Assembly (NCBI GenBank): GCA_965222975.1
Contig: CBDCVJ010000054.1
Coordinates: 306,391-370,390 of the forward strand
Source: UBA6168 sp965222975
Lineage (GTDB): Bacteria > Bacteroidota > Bacteroidia > Chitinophagales > Saprospiraceae
Direction: 5' to 3'
Length of the DNA stretch: 64,000 nucleotides
The translations under genes and the position numbers were made by a program. The notes beneath the pieces were generated by a model. That model had not been told where the DNA came from. It was given only the letters and a program-made list of their open reading frames with translations, and made no database searches. Positions 34,793-43,313 of the stretch are shown here, one piece after another (position 1 is the stretch's first letter; every line of letters starts with the position of its first letter).

Positions 34793-37405
34793 TTAGCCGC
34801 ATTTAGAATAACCACAGCTCTTGCAAGTCAGGCAACCTTCCTTATAGATCAACCCATCTGGGTCGCTACAAGAAGGACAAGCTTCTTTAACGGCTTTGGT
34901 GCCATCTGGCACAAATTTCTTCAAAGCCCTGACGACCCCATTTTTCCAAGTATTGATATGCTCTTGCTCGACATTGAGTCCAGCTACCAAATTGATGACA
35001 TAAATAAGTGGCATGCCGTGCCGCAATGTTCCTGAAATTAATTTGGCGTAATTCCAATATTCTTTGTCAAATGAACGAGATAACCCTTCCATGGTTATTT
35101 TGTAACCCTCTTTGTCCTTGAATTGGAAATCATAACGATTCTCTCCATTCTCATCTTTTTCTTTAATGACCCAGCCATTTGTTACGTACATCGGAAGCAT
35201 AAAGATATCCTCAGCCCGACCAGTAAAAATCTCATAAGGGCGGCCATCGAGCAAACCGATAAAAGCCATCCATTTTTCATGGTTGTTTTGAAAACGAATG
35301 ATTTCTGCCTCCAATTTTTTAGGGCGCTTTGGAGCAAGTGTAGTAGTGAAGATAGATACTTCCTCTGTCCCAACAGTTTGTTTGCCTTCCTGTTTTTTCT
35401 CTTTTTCATCAGAAGAAACCAAGACTCCCGACCTAGAACCATCCCTGTAAATGGTACATCCTTTACAGCCTGATTCCCAGGCAGTTTTGTATATATCTTT
35501 CACCAATTCTACTGATGTCTCATTCGGTATATTGACAGTTACACTGATACTGTGATCCACCCATTTCTGGATAGAACCTTGCATTTTCACTTTTTGAACC
35601 CAATCAACATCATTGGCGGTTGCTTTGTGATAAGGTGAAGCCTCCACCAGTTTTGCCATACCTTCTGCATCCAATTTTTTAACCTCTTCCAAATTATGGC
35701 CATTGGCTTCCAACCATGTTTCAAATTTGTGATGGAAAACATTGTACTCTTCCCAGTGGTCGCCCACTTCATCCACAAAAGTTACATTGACTTCCTTGTC
35801 GTTCGGGTTAACCTTCCTTCTCCTTTTGTAGGCAATCATAAAAGCAGGTTCAATGCCTGAAGTTGTTTGGCACATCAAACTCGTAGTACCGGTAGGAGCT
35901 ATAGTTAGCAAGGCAATATTTCTCCGGCCATATTTTACCATATCATCGTAAAGCGCCGGATCGGCCTCTTTAAGCCGTAGGATAAACGGGTTTTTCATTT
36001 CCCTTCGGGGATCAAAGATTTTGAAAGCGCCCCGGTCTTTTGCCAAATCAACAGATGAACGATAAGCGTTCACAGCAAGGGTCTGATGAACTTTAGTGGA
36101 AAATTCAATGCCCTCATCACTGCCATAACGAATACCCAAAGCCGCCAACATATCGCCTTCCGCAGTAATTCCAACACCAGTGCGCCGTCCCTCTTCGCAA
36201 GTCTTTCTTATTTTCTGCCACAGACGGAATTCCGTTTGACGTATTTCATCGGGCTCTGGATCAAATTGGATTTTATCCAAAATCTTATCAATTTTCTCCA
36301 ACTCCATGTCAATGATGTCATCCATCATCCGCTGAGCCAATTGCACGTGCTTGGAGAATTTCTCAAAATTGAAACTCGCTTTTTTTGTAAATGGTTGATC
36401 GACATAACTGTACAGATTGATAGCCAGCAATCGGCAACTATCATAAGGGCAAAGGGGTATTTCACCACAAGGGTTGGTTGAAATCGTTTTGTAGCCAAGA
36501 TCGGAATAGCAATCAGGCACTGACTCCCGGATAACAGTATCCCAAAACAGTACGCCAGGTTCAGCTGACTTCCATGCATTGTATATGATCTTGTCCCATA
36601 ATTTTGATGCGTCTGTTGTTGTCTTATAAGAAGGATTTGGAGAATCGACAGGAAATTGTTGCTCGTACTGATCACCAGTCAGCGCAGCACGCATGAAATC
36701 ATCATCTATCCGCACGGAAACATTTGCTCCAGTCACTTTACCAGCAGTCATTTTTGCATCTATAAAATCCTCAGCATCAGGGTGTTTTATAGAAACCGTG
36801 AGCATCAATGCACCGCGCCGCCCATCTTGGGCTACTTCCCGGGTACTGTTGGAATACCGTTCCATAAAAGGCGCCAAACCTGTGGAAGAAAGGGCACTGT
36901 TGAGGACAGGACTGCCCTTGGGGCGGATATGCGAAAGGTCATGCCCCACCCCTCCCCTGCGTTTCATCAACTGTACTTGCTCTTCGTCAGTCCGAATGAT
37001 GCCACCATATGAATCGGCATTATTTCCAATAACAAAACAATTAGAAAGTGAGGAAGCTTGCAAATTATTGCCTATCCCTGACATTGGGCCGCCTTGAGGA
37101 ACAATGTATTTGAAATCCTTCAAGAGCTCATACATTTCCTTTTCCTTAATAGGGTTGGGATATTTTTTCTCGATTCTGGCAAGCTCAGATGCTATCCTAC
37201 GGTGCATCTGGTCAGGCGAATTTTCATAGATTTTTCCTGATGAATCTTTGAGGGCATATTTGTTTACCCAGACATTGGCAGCCAGTTCATCTCCTTTAAA
37301 GTATTTAGTAGATGCTTTCAGAGCCTCTTGGAAAGTATAGGATTTCTTGGTTGCCTCCCTTTTTGCTTTAAGGGATTTTTTTTCTTTAATAACTAAAGTC
37401 TCCAT
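34793..37405 (-). CDS. nrdJ: Adenosylcobalamin-dependent (class II) ribonucleotide reductase
   Basis: The 870-residue enzyme reduces ribonucleotides to deoxyribonucleotides using a radical from coenzyme B12. Visible class II features are GGPMSGIGNNLQASSLSNCFVIG, RRGGVGHDLSHIRPKG, STNPCGEIPLCPYDSCRL (active-site Cys) and ALLTIAPTGTTSLM. The C-terminal zinc-ribbon-like CPSCSDP...CLTCKSCGYSKCG carries the redox cysteines. No class I genes are in the window. A 12-pair hairpin (one mismatch) is in the long leader, and a DnaA-box-like cluster lies further upstream. I looked for a cobalamin riboswitch and did not find one. Confidence 0.96.
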   Translation of the reverse strand: METLVIKEKKSLKAKREATKKSYTFQEALKASTKYFKGDELAANVWVNKYALKDSSGKIYENSPDQMHRRIASELARIEKKYPNPIKEKEMYELLKDFKYIVPQGGPMSGIGNNLQASSLSNCFVIGNNADSYGGIIRTDEEQVQLMKRRGGVGHDLSHIRPKGSPVLNSALSSTGLAPFMERYSNSTREVAQDGRRGALMLTVSIKHPDAEDFIDAKMTAGKVTGANVSVRIDDDFMRAALTGDQYEQQFPVDSPNPSYKTTTDASKLWDKIIYNAWKSAEPGVLFWDTVIRESVPDCYSDLGYKTISTNPCGEIPLCPYDSCRLLAINLYSYVDQPFTKKASFNFEKFSKHVQLAQRMMDDIIDMELEKIDKILDKIQFDPEPDEIRQTEFRLWQKIRKTCEEGRRTGVGITAEGDMLAALGIRYGSDEGIEFSTKVHQTLAVNAYRSSVDLAKDRGAFKIFDPRREMKNPFILRLKEADPALYDDMVKYGRRNIALLTIAPTGTTSLMCQTTSGIEPAFMIAYKRRRKVNPNDKEVNVTFVDEVGDHWEEYNVFHHKFETWLEANGHNLEEVKKLDAEGMAKLVEASPYHKATANDVDWVQKVKMQGSIQKWVDHSISVTVNIPNETSVELVKDIYKTAWESGCKGCTIYRDGSRSGVLVSSDEKEKKQEGKQTVGTEEVSIFTTTLAPKRPKKLEAEIIRFQNNHEKWMAFIGLLDGRPYEIFTGRAEDIFMLPMYVTNGWVIKEKDENGENRYDFQFKDKEGYKITMEGLSRSFDKEYWNYAKLISGTLRHGMPLIYVINLVAGLNVEQEHINTWKNGVVRALKKFVPDGTKAVKEACPSCSDPDGLIYKEGCLTCKSCGYSKCG

Positions 37406-37503
37406 GGTCGATAAACGGATTTTATAGTGTTACATGATGGATTATATTCCAAATGGCATATAGGTGACCTAACCAATTGCCAGTTGGACTGTTGCACCTG
37501 CCC

Positions 37504-37535
37504 CTGCTCCCTGTTTTAATTTCAACAAGGAGCAG
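37504..37535 (-). promoter_or_regulatory. Hairpin in the nrdJ leader
   Basis: CTGCTCC pairs with GGAGCAG and, after one mismatch, TGTT pairs with AACA around an 8-base loop. It has no T tract, so it is more likely a leader structure than a terminator. The role is unknown. Confidence 0.45.
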
Positions 37536-37729
37536 AAGGATAGGAACAAGTGCCTTACTCCATAGTATCAATCAGTTAATTCTTTGTATGATTCTGGGAA
37601 GGATGGTGACCCCTAGACGGAATTAGATCTTCCCCCTTTGTCCGTCAGTGATATGGATAGTTGTGATTAGCAAACGGATGTCTGTTTGTCAGCACGAAAG
37701 TAATGCCTGTTTGCGGATTTTAACCATAG

Positions 37730-37840
37730 AGTTTTCCACACAATGTGGAAAACTTATTTAAAACGTTGGGAATCAAAGGGTTGGTTTTTTTCAACAGTTT
37801 CCCAAAATGTGGAAAACTCAATGTGGAAAACTTTTTATCC
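37730..37840. other. Cluster of four DnaA-box-like sequences (candidate oriC or DnaA control site)
   Basis: TTTTCCACA (37732-37740) and three TGTGGAAAA copies (37744-37752, 37808-37816, 37822-37830) each differ from the DnaA box TTATCCACA/TGTGGATAA by one base. The first two form a perfect 11-base palindrome arm pair with a 3-base loop. A TTATCC follows at 37835. The next ~130 bases towards corA are very AT-rich, like an unwinding element. No dnaA gene is present, so this may be an origin or a DnaA-controlled site for nrdJ. Confidence 0.5.
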
Positions 37841-37971
37841 TGTAAACAAATAAATGATATTATTATACTCAAAACAACTAACAGACTGAATATCAAATAA
37901 GTTTGTATGGGTAAATTAGACAGTATAACAAATTTGGTGTTGGAAAGAATATTCACTTTTACCAATGAAGT

Positions 37972-38922
37972 TCAAAACAAGTTTTTCCGCTGAAAGTACC
38001 ATGCGAGTACCAAACTGCCCACGAGGGAAATCACAATGATTACAAAAAAGGAGACGATGGATCCATCGTTTAATGGCAAGGCTACGTTCATACCCATGAA
38101 GGATGCAACTAAGGTAGGCACCATGAGAATGATGGTAATTGTCGTAAGGCTTTTAATGGTCAAATTAAGATTGTTTGAAATAATAGAACCATATGCATCC
38201 ATAGTACCATTGAGGATATTGGTGTACATATTTGCCATTTGGAGCGCCTGACTATTATCAATAATGATGTCTTCAAATAAATCTGTTTTTTCCTCATCTT
38301 TTCCCAAATTCAAAAAATCGGTGCGCTTCATTTTCATTTTCAACAACTCGTTGTCGCTTATGGAAGAAACAAAATAAACCAAGCTTTTTTCAATACTCAG
38401 CAACTGCTTCAGTTCACTGCTCCGACTGCTGTGATAGAGTTCTTTCTCTATCAGGTTGCGTTTCTGGTTGAGTTGTTTCAAACAGTTCAAAAACCTGTAA
38501 ACAGTATGCTCAAACACTTGCAGCACAAACAGCTGCTCGTCTTCCGGGTCAAAATTTTTGACCTTATTATCTAAAAACAAATTGAGTACAGGGTTATCAT
38601 GTGAAGTGATGGTAATGACGTGGTCAATTGTCAAAATGAGGCCAATGGGAGAGGTAATGAATATGGCATCAATATCTTCTTCAAAAGGGTTTAGAATAGG
38701 TGTGCTAAGGATAATGACCCGGTTTTCCTCATCTCTTTCATAGCGGGCACGTTCATCAATATCCAAGGGGTCAGTAAGGAAATCAAGAGGAATATCAAAT
38801 TGCTGGGCGATCTCCTCTAATTCTTCAGGTGTAAAAGGGGGGGAAATATTCGCCCAACAAGCCGTCCCTGGCTCGTTCAGCTCTATTAACTTACCCTTTT
38901 CCCTGTTATAATATTTAACCAC
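37972..38922 (-). CDS. CorA-family divalent metal ion transporter
   Basis: The 316-residue protein has a long soluble N-terminal funnel and two C-terminal helices. The signature GMN occurs in VPTLVASFMGMNVALPL at the end of the first helix. The second helix (FFVIIVISLVGSLVLAWYF) is followed by a basic tail (QRKNLF). Homologues form pentameric channels for Mg2+ or other divalent ions. It has a TATGTTTG promoter element about 35 bases upstream. Confidence 0.93.
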   Translation of the reverse strand: MVKYYNREKGKLIELNEPGTACWANISPPFTPEELEEIAQQFDIPLDFLTDPLDIDERARYERDEENRVIILSTPILNPFEEDIDAIFITSPIGLILTIDHVITITSHDNPVLNLFLDNKVKNFDPEDEQLFVLQVFEHTVYRFLNCLKQLNQKRNLIEKELYHSSRSSELKQLLSIEKSLVYFVSSISDNELLKMKMKRTDFLNLGKDEEKTDLFEDIIIDNSQALQMANMYTNILNGTMDAYGSIISNNLNLTIKSLTTITIILMVPTLVASFMGMNVALPLNDGSIVSFFVIIVISLVGSLVLAWYFQRKNLF

Positions 38923-38956
38923 TTCCTATTGATTTATATTTTCGTTTGCAAGGCCG

Positions 38957-38964
38957 CAAACATA
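38957..38964 (-). promoter_or_regulatory. -7 element for the corA-like gene
   Basis: Read on the minus strand this is TATGTTTG, an exact TAnnTTTG match. CTTTC at about 20 bases upstream is only a partial -33 match. Confidence 0.55.
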
Positions 38965-39016
38965 CTCAATATCAAGCGAAGCAGTGAAAGGTATTTGTGG
39001 ATAAGGGATTAAAATT

Positions 39017-39739
39017 TCAGCCTGGTTGAGATTGGAGTTTTTTTACAAAATACTCAAAAACGGGTTTAGCACTTTCAACATCAGCTAAGCACCAGCGAGG
39101 CATCAAACCTTCCCTAATGCAGAAATAATCAGAGATAATATCTGCCTGCTGTTCCAGGTTGAAATTTTCAAAACCTCCACCCGATGCTTTAACATCTGCC
39201 AAAACCTGCAATCCGCCATAATTATACCCAAGATCCGTCCGTTGAGCCAAAAGGGCCCATGGTATATAAACTCCTCCAATACTTTGAAACTGCCACACAT
39301 GCATCATTTCGTGAATGAAAATGTCAGGTCTAAACTGCCCCCAACTATTTACAGTATAAAAACTTACATATAACAAATGATGTTTTTTGCAGGCGATATT
39401 TGCTGTCTCATCAACTCGGACTCGGTCATAGTTAATGGAATCCCCAAAAACAGTACGAGCCGTTTGAATTTCTTCTTTCGTTAATGGCCGGGTTTTCCAT
39501 TTGCTCCAATCCATCAACGTCTCATAAATTTCCGGAACGGCCAGCACATCCAAGGAATAAAACAGTAACTCGATCCACCATTGGGCATACTTGTTCATGG
39601 GCAAGAAAACTTTTGTTCCGGTGCTTCCCATAACTCCCATCGATAGATGTTTTGTTAAACGCAAAAGCCTGCTGGGCAAAAACTGTATCGCATGCCTTGA
39701 CCTAATCAAAGTACCTTTTATTTTAATGGCGAATGACAT
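39017..39739 (-). CDS. Predicted zinc metallopeptidase-like protein
   Basis: The 240-residue protein contains HEMMHVWQ, an HExxH zinc motif, at about residue 147. Some 55 residues later there is EQQADIISDYF, whose Glu could be the third ligand, as in gluzincins. The N-terminus is basic (IKIKGTLIRSRHAIQFLPSRLLRL) with no clear signal peptide. I do not recognise the family. The HExxH...ExxAD arrangement also occurs in DUF4157-like domains. It stands alone between corA and the gld genes. Confidence 0.65.
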   Translation of the reverse strand: MSFAIKIKGTLIRSRHAIQFLPSRLLRLTKHLSMGVMGSTGTKVFLPMNKYAQWWIELLFYSLDVLAVPEIYETLMDWSKWKTRPLTKEEIQTARTVFGDSINYDRVRVDETANIACKKHHLLYVSFYTVNSWGQFRPDIFIHEMMHVWQFQSIGGVYIPWALLAQRTDLGYNYGGLQVLADVKASGGGFENFNLEQQADIISDYFCIREGLMPRWCLADVESAKPVFEYFVKKLQSQPG

Positions 39740-39843
39740 GGAATCTATTTTGAATGCCGACGGCTACTCTTCGGGTTAATATTCTGCATTCACAAAAATG
39801 CACTTTAGTCCTTAGTTTTTCCTTTAAAATCCTCCCAAAGTCT

Positions 39844-39873
39844 TTTGTGTTTTTACCTTGAATTTTATTTTTG
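39844..39873 (+). promoter_or_regulatory. Promoter of the gldAFG operon
   Basis: TTTG, 18 bases, then TATTTTTG followed by CGCCC. The -7 element is exact and the spacer is one base shorter than the usual range. The start codon is about 70 bases downstream. Confidence 0.6.
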
Positions 39874-39945
39874 CGCCCTAATCTGATAGCCTTTGAGCAT
39901 TAGTGTTCAAATAATCATTCTTACCGGGCTAACCCTTAATTGATT

Positions 39946-40869
39946 ATGGATATAAAAATTAAAGATTTAACTAAAAGCTATGGCGTCCAAAAAGCAGTGG
40001 ATAATATCTCATTTGAAGTAAAAACAGGTGAGATACTTGGTTTTCTTGGCCCAAACGGTGCAGGGAAAACAACCACCATGAAAATAATCACCGGTTATAT
40101 TGAAGGCGAAACAGGCGATGTGACCATTGGTGGAAAATCGGTGAAAACAGGGGAAACCAAAGGCCATATCGGTTACCTCCCCGAACATAACCCGCTCTAT
40201 CTGGAAATGCCAGTAATAGATTATCTCGGTTTCTGCGCTTCTATTCAAGGAATGAACAAAGAGGCCATTCCAGATAGAACGAGAGAGATGGTGAGGGTGT
40301 GCGGCCTGAATGCCGAAAAGCACAAAAAAATAGGTGAACTCTCAAAAGGATTCCGTCAACGGGTCGGACTTGCGCAAGCCATGATCCACGACCCTGAAAT
40401 CCTTATCCTCGATGAACCTACCACCGGCCTCGACCCAAACCAGATCGTTGAGATAAGGGAATTGATCAAAAACATTGGCCAACAAAAAACGGTCATCCTC
40501 AGTACCCACATCCTTCCTGAAGTAGAGGCTACCTGTGACCGCATCCTTATTATCAATAAGGGAAAAATAGTAGCAGATGGCACAGCAGCTACCTTGCGAA
40601 AAACAGCTCAAGGCAAACAAGTACTGCATGTCCGCATTGAAGACGCAGATGTCAACACTATTTTTGGAAAATTGAGTGAATTACCTTCTGTTGCTATGGT
40701 TGACATCCTTGATGCAGCCAATAACCGCTTCGAAGTACAGAGTGCAGAAGACGCCATCTCCAACCGAGATGTCTTCGATCTATGCGTAAAAAACAAATGG
40801 GCATTAACCGAAATCATCCCGTTTGAAACAAGACTGGAAGACATCTTCCGTGACCTAACTCTAAATTAA
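39946..40869 (+). CDS. gldA: Gliding motility ABC transporter ATPase GldA
   Basis: The ATPase (about 307 aa) has Walker A GPNGAGKTTT, signature LSKGFRQRVGLAQAM and Walker B ILILDEPTTGLDPNQ, followed by HILPEVEATCDRI (switch His). It is the nucleotide-binding subunit of the GldA-GldF-GldG complex, known from Flavobacterium johnsoniae as needed for gliding. The gene is followed in order by gldF and gldG homologues, which supports the name over a generic ABC ATPase. I chose the ATG after the TTG-ATT because it gives the usual start MDIKIKDLTKSYG. Confidence 0.93.
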   Translation: MDIKIKDLTKSYGVQKAVDNISFEVKTGEILGFLGPNGAGKTTTMKIITGYIEGETGDVTIGGKSVKTGETKGHIGYLPEHNPLYLEMPVIDYLGFCASIQGMNKEAIPDRTREMVRVCGLNAEKHKKIGELSKGFRQRVGLAQAMIHDPEILILDEPTTGLDPNQIVEIRELIKNIGQQKTVILSTHILPEVEATCDRILIINKGKIVADGTAATLRKTAQGKQVLHVRIEDADVNTIFGKLSELPSVAMVDILDAANNRFEVQSAEDAISNRDVFDLCVKNKWALTEIIPFETRLEDIFRDLTLN

Positions 40870-40874
40870 TAATA

Positions 40875-40947
40875 AGAGAATGATTGGATGAGGGAATGAT
40901 TGAATGTCGTTCCCTCATCCAATCTTTCTCTCATCCAATCATTCTCT
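40875..40947. repeat. Nested inverted repeats in the gldA-gldF spacer
   Basis: An 18-base perfect inverted repeat (40875-40892 with 40930-40947) overlaps a 15-base perfect inverted repeat (40882-40896 with 40910-40924). The left arm can thus pair with either of two right arms. The units are built from GATTGGATGAG-type words. No T tract follows, so it could tune read-through between gldA and gldF. Confidence 0.65.
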
Positions 40948-40954
40948 CATTGAT

Positions 40955-41671
40955 ATGAATCCAACTTGGGTAATTGCAAAACGTGAACTGAACAGTTATT
41001 TCGACTCGTTGGTTGCTTACATCCTTTTGATAGTGTTCCTTGGCTTTACCGGCTATTTTACATGGCTGGGCGTGGCCGATATTTTTTTTAGGAAACAAGT
41101 TGACCTGCAAGTATTTTTCAGCATCGCTCAATGGACTTTGCTGGTTTTCATCCCAGCTATTACCATGCGGCAATTTGCGGAAGAGAAAAGGACGGGCACC
41201 ATTGAGTTGCTCTTGACAAAAAATGTAACAGACAGACAGGTAGTATTGGGCAAATTCCTTTCATGCTTGCTTATGGTGGCCATCGCTTTGGCCTTTACCC
41301 TACCCTACTACTATTCCGTCGCCCAATTGGGGAACATAGACCACGGGGCTACCATATCAGGGTACTTTGGCCTCTTGCTTTTGAGTGCCACATTTATCAG
41401 CATTGGCCTCTTTGCGAGCAGCATATCCAATAATCAAATTGTAGCCTTCCTGCTGGGACTGCTTATTTGTTTTTTCTTCCATTTAATGTTTAACATCATC
41501 GGGAGCGGCCTTACAGGATGGCTCGGCAACCTGGTCAGCATGTTTAGCACTTCTGACCATTACTACTCTATTTCAAGAGGCGTTTTGGATACCAAGGACA
41601 TCATTTACTTTGCCTCGGTCATTATATTTGGATTGGCCTTAGCAGAGTACAATATTTCGAAGAGGAAATAG
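40955..41671 (+). CDS. gldF: Gliding motility ABC transporter permease GldF
   Basis: The chosen ATG gives MNPTWVIAKRELNSYFDSLVAY, the usual start; an upstream start would lie in the spacer repeats. The protein of 238 residues has about six hydrophobic helices in the ABC-2 permease pattern. It carries EEKRTGTIELLLTKNVTDRQVVLGKF between helices two and three, a coupling-like segment for the ATPase. It would form the membrane pore of the GldA complex. The exact cargo of this transporter is not settled. Confidence 0.93.
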   Translation: MNPTWVIAKRELNSYFDSLVAYILLIVFLGFTGYFTWLGVADIFFRKQVDLQVFFSIAQWTLLVFIPAITMRQFAEEKRTGTIELLLTKNVTDRQVVLGKFLSCLLMVAIALAFTLPYYYSVAQLGNIDHGATISGYFGLLLLSATFISIGLFASSISNNQIVAFLLGLLICFFFHLMFNIIGSGLTGWLGNLVSMFSTSDHYYSISRGVLDTKDIIYFASVIIFGLALAEYNISKRK

Positions 41672-41748
41672 CCAGTTGGCAGTTGATTAGAGTATGATTT
41701 CTTAGATTCGAAAAAAATAAAGAAGTTGATTTTGACCAAATTGATAAA

Positions 41749-43245
41749 ATGAAAAAGACAACCACCTTTACCATATTACTTATTGCAGGCATTTTGTTAT
41801 TGCTCAATGTTTTGTCTCAAAATTTCTTCCATCGCTTTGACCTTACTGCTGACAAGCAATTCACGCTCAGTAATGCAACTAAGGACATTCTGACCGATCT
41901 GGAAAACCCAGTCACAGTGACCGCTTATTTCTCTGAAGATTTGCCACCTGATTTACAGAAACTCCGTAAAGACTTTCAGGAAATGCTGGTGGAGTACCGC
42001 AACACTTCAAAGAACATGGTTGACTACCAGTTCATTGACCCCAATGCAAGTCCCGAAAAAGAACAAGAAGCTGGCCAAAGCGGCATCCGACCAGTGATGA
42101 TAAACATTCGGGAAAAAGATCAAAGCAAACAGCAGAAAGCCTACCTCGGTGCTATCCTAAAAATGGGTGAACAGCAAGAGGTCATTCCAGTAATTGCCAC
42201 GGGCAGCGGAATGGAATATTCGCTCAGCACCAGTATTAAAAAAATGGCCGTCGTTAACAAACCTGCCATCGGCATAGTGCAAGGTCATGGCGAGCCCTCT
42301 TTACAGGAATTGGGGCAAGTCTATCAATCATTGAGCATATTATATTCCATCGAACCTGTCGATCTTGGTGCGGATGACCTAAGCCGATTCAAGGCCATTG
42401 CGATGGTAGCACCCAAAGACAGCATACCACCCGGTCATTTTACCAATTTGGATACCTATTTGAGTGGAGGAGGAAGCCTCTTCCTTGGCGTGAACAGAGT
42501 GGAAGGTAATCTGCAAAACCAAACTGGTTCTGTCGTGACTACGGGACTTGAAACATGGTTGGCAGGAAAAGGCATTACGGTCGAACCGTCGTTCATTTTG
42601 GACGCCCAGTGTGGTTCAGTGACCGTTCAACAACAACAAGGGTTTTTTATGATGAATACGCCAGTACAATTCCCTTATTTACCTTTAATAAGCCAATTTC
42701 CTGAACACCCTATCACAAATGGTTTAGAACAAGTCATATTGCCGTTTGCCAGTCCGGTCAATTATTCTGGGAATGGAACATTCACCCCCTTCTTAACATC
42801 ATCTGGCAAATCAGCCTCCTCCCCTGCCCCGACTACATTTGATGTGGTCAATAAAAAATGGACAGCTAACGATTTTACTATGTCCAACCTCCCCATCGGA
42901 GGCATCATTGAGGCTACAGGTTCAGGAAAGATAATTGTGATAGGCGATGGAGATTTTCCAGTCACCGGGCAAGGCCGTGGCCAAAGTCAGGACAATATCA
43001 GCTTGATGGTCAACTCCATCGACTTCCTCAGCGACGATACAGGCTTGATCGAACTCCGCACGAAGGGCGTGGCAACCCGCCCTATTTCTGATGAATACAT
43101 CGGTGATGACAATGCAGGCAAGCGGAACACCATGAAATACCTGAATTTTGGCCTGCCCATTTTGCTTGTAATCCTCTATGGTTTTTTTCGTTCTCAAAAA
43201 CAGCGCAGTCTCCGAATGCGCAGATTGCAAGAGGATTATTCATAA
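41749..43245 (+). CDS. gldG: Gliding motility ABC transporter subunit GldG
   Basis: GldG proteins have one helix at each end around a periplasmic GldG_ABC domain. Here there is an N-terminal helix (TTTFTILLIAGILLLLNVLS), then FHRFDLTADKQFTLSNATKDIL and VTVTAYFSEDLPPDLQ, which is characteristic. The C-terminal helix is LNFGLPILLVILYGFF followed by a basic end (RSQKQRSLRMRRL). At 498 residues it is within the family range. It completes the gldA-gldF-gldG set in one direction. Confidence 0.92.
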   Translation: MKKTTTFTILLIAGILLLLNVLSQNFFHRFDLTADKQFTLSNATKDILTDLENPVTVTAYFSEDLPPDLQKLRKDFQEMLVEYRNTSKNMVDYQFIDPNASPEKEQEAGQSGIRPVMINIREKDQSKQQKAYLGAILKMGEQQEVIPVIATGSGMEYSLSTSIKKMAVVNKPAIGIVQGHGEPSLQELGQVYQSLSILYSIEPVDLGADDLSRFKAIAMVAPKDSIPPGHFTNLDTYLSGGGSLFLGVNRVEGNLQNQTGSVVTTGLETWLAGKGITVEPSFILDAQCGSVTVQQQQGFFMMNTPVQFPYLPLISQFPEHPITNGLEQVILPFASPVNYSGNGTFTPFLTSSGKSASSPAPTTFDVVNKKWTANDFTMSNLPIGGIIEATGSGKIIVIGDGDFPVTGQGRGQSQDNISLMVNSIDFLSDDTGLIELRTKGVATRPISDEYIGDDNAGKRNTMKYLNFGLPILLVILYGFFRSQKQRSLRMRRLQEDYS

Positions 43246-43313
43246 GGGGATTTGAGTAATGAGGTATTATTTCAACATCCTGCTCAATTCCCTAATTCCC
43301 TAATTCCCAATTT

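Noticed and set aside
37406..37720. Possible cobalamin riboswitch upstream of the B12-dependent reductase
   Set aside because: I could not find a B12-box-like GCCACTG or the surrounding conserved pairing; only a simple hairpin is present.
37720..37965. 81-residue minus-strand ORF between nrdJ and corA
   Set aside because: It overlaps the DnaA-box-like palindrome and its translation is low-complexity and hydrophobic by AT bias; no family resemblance.
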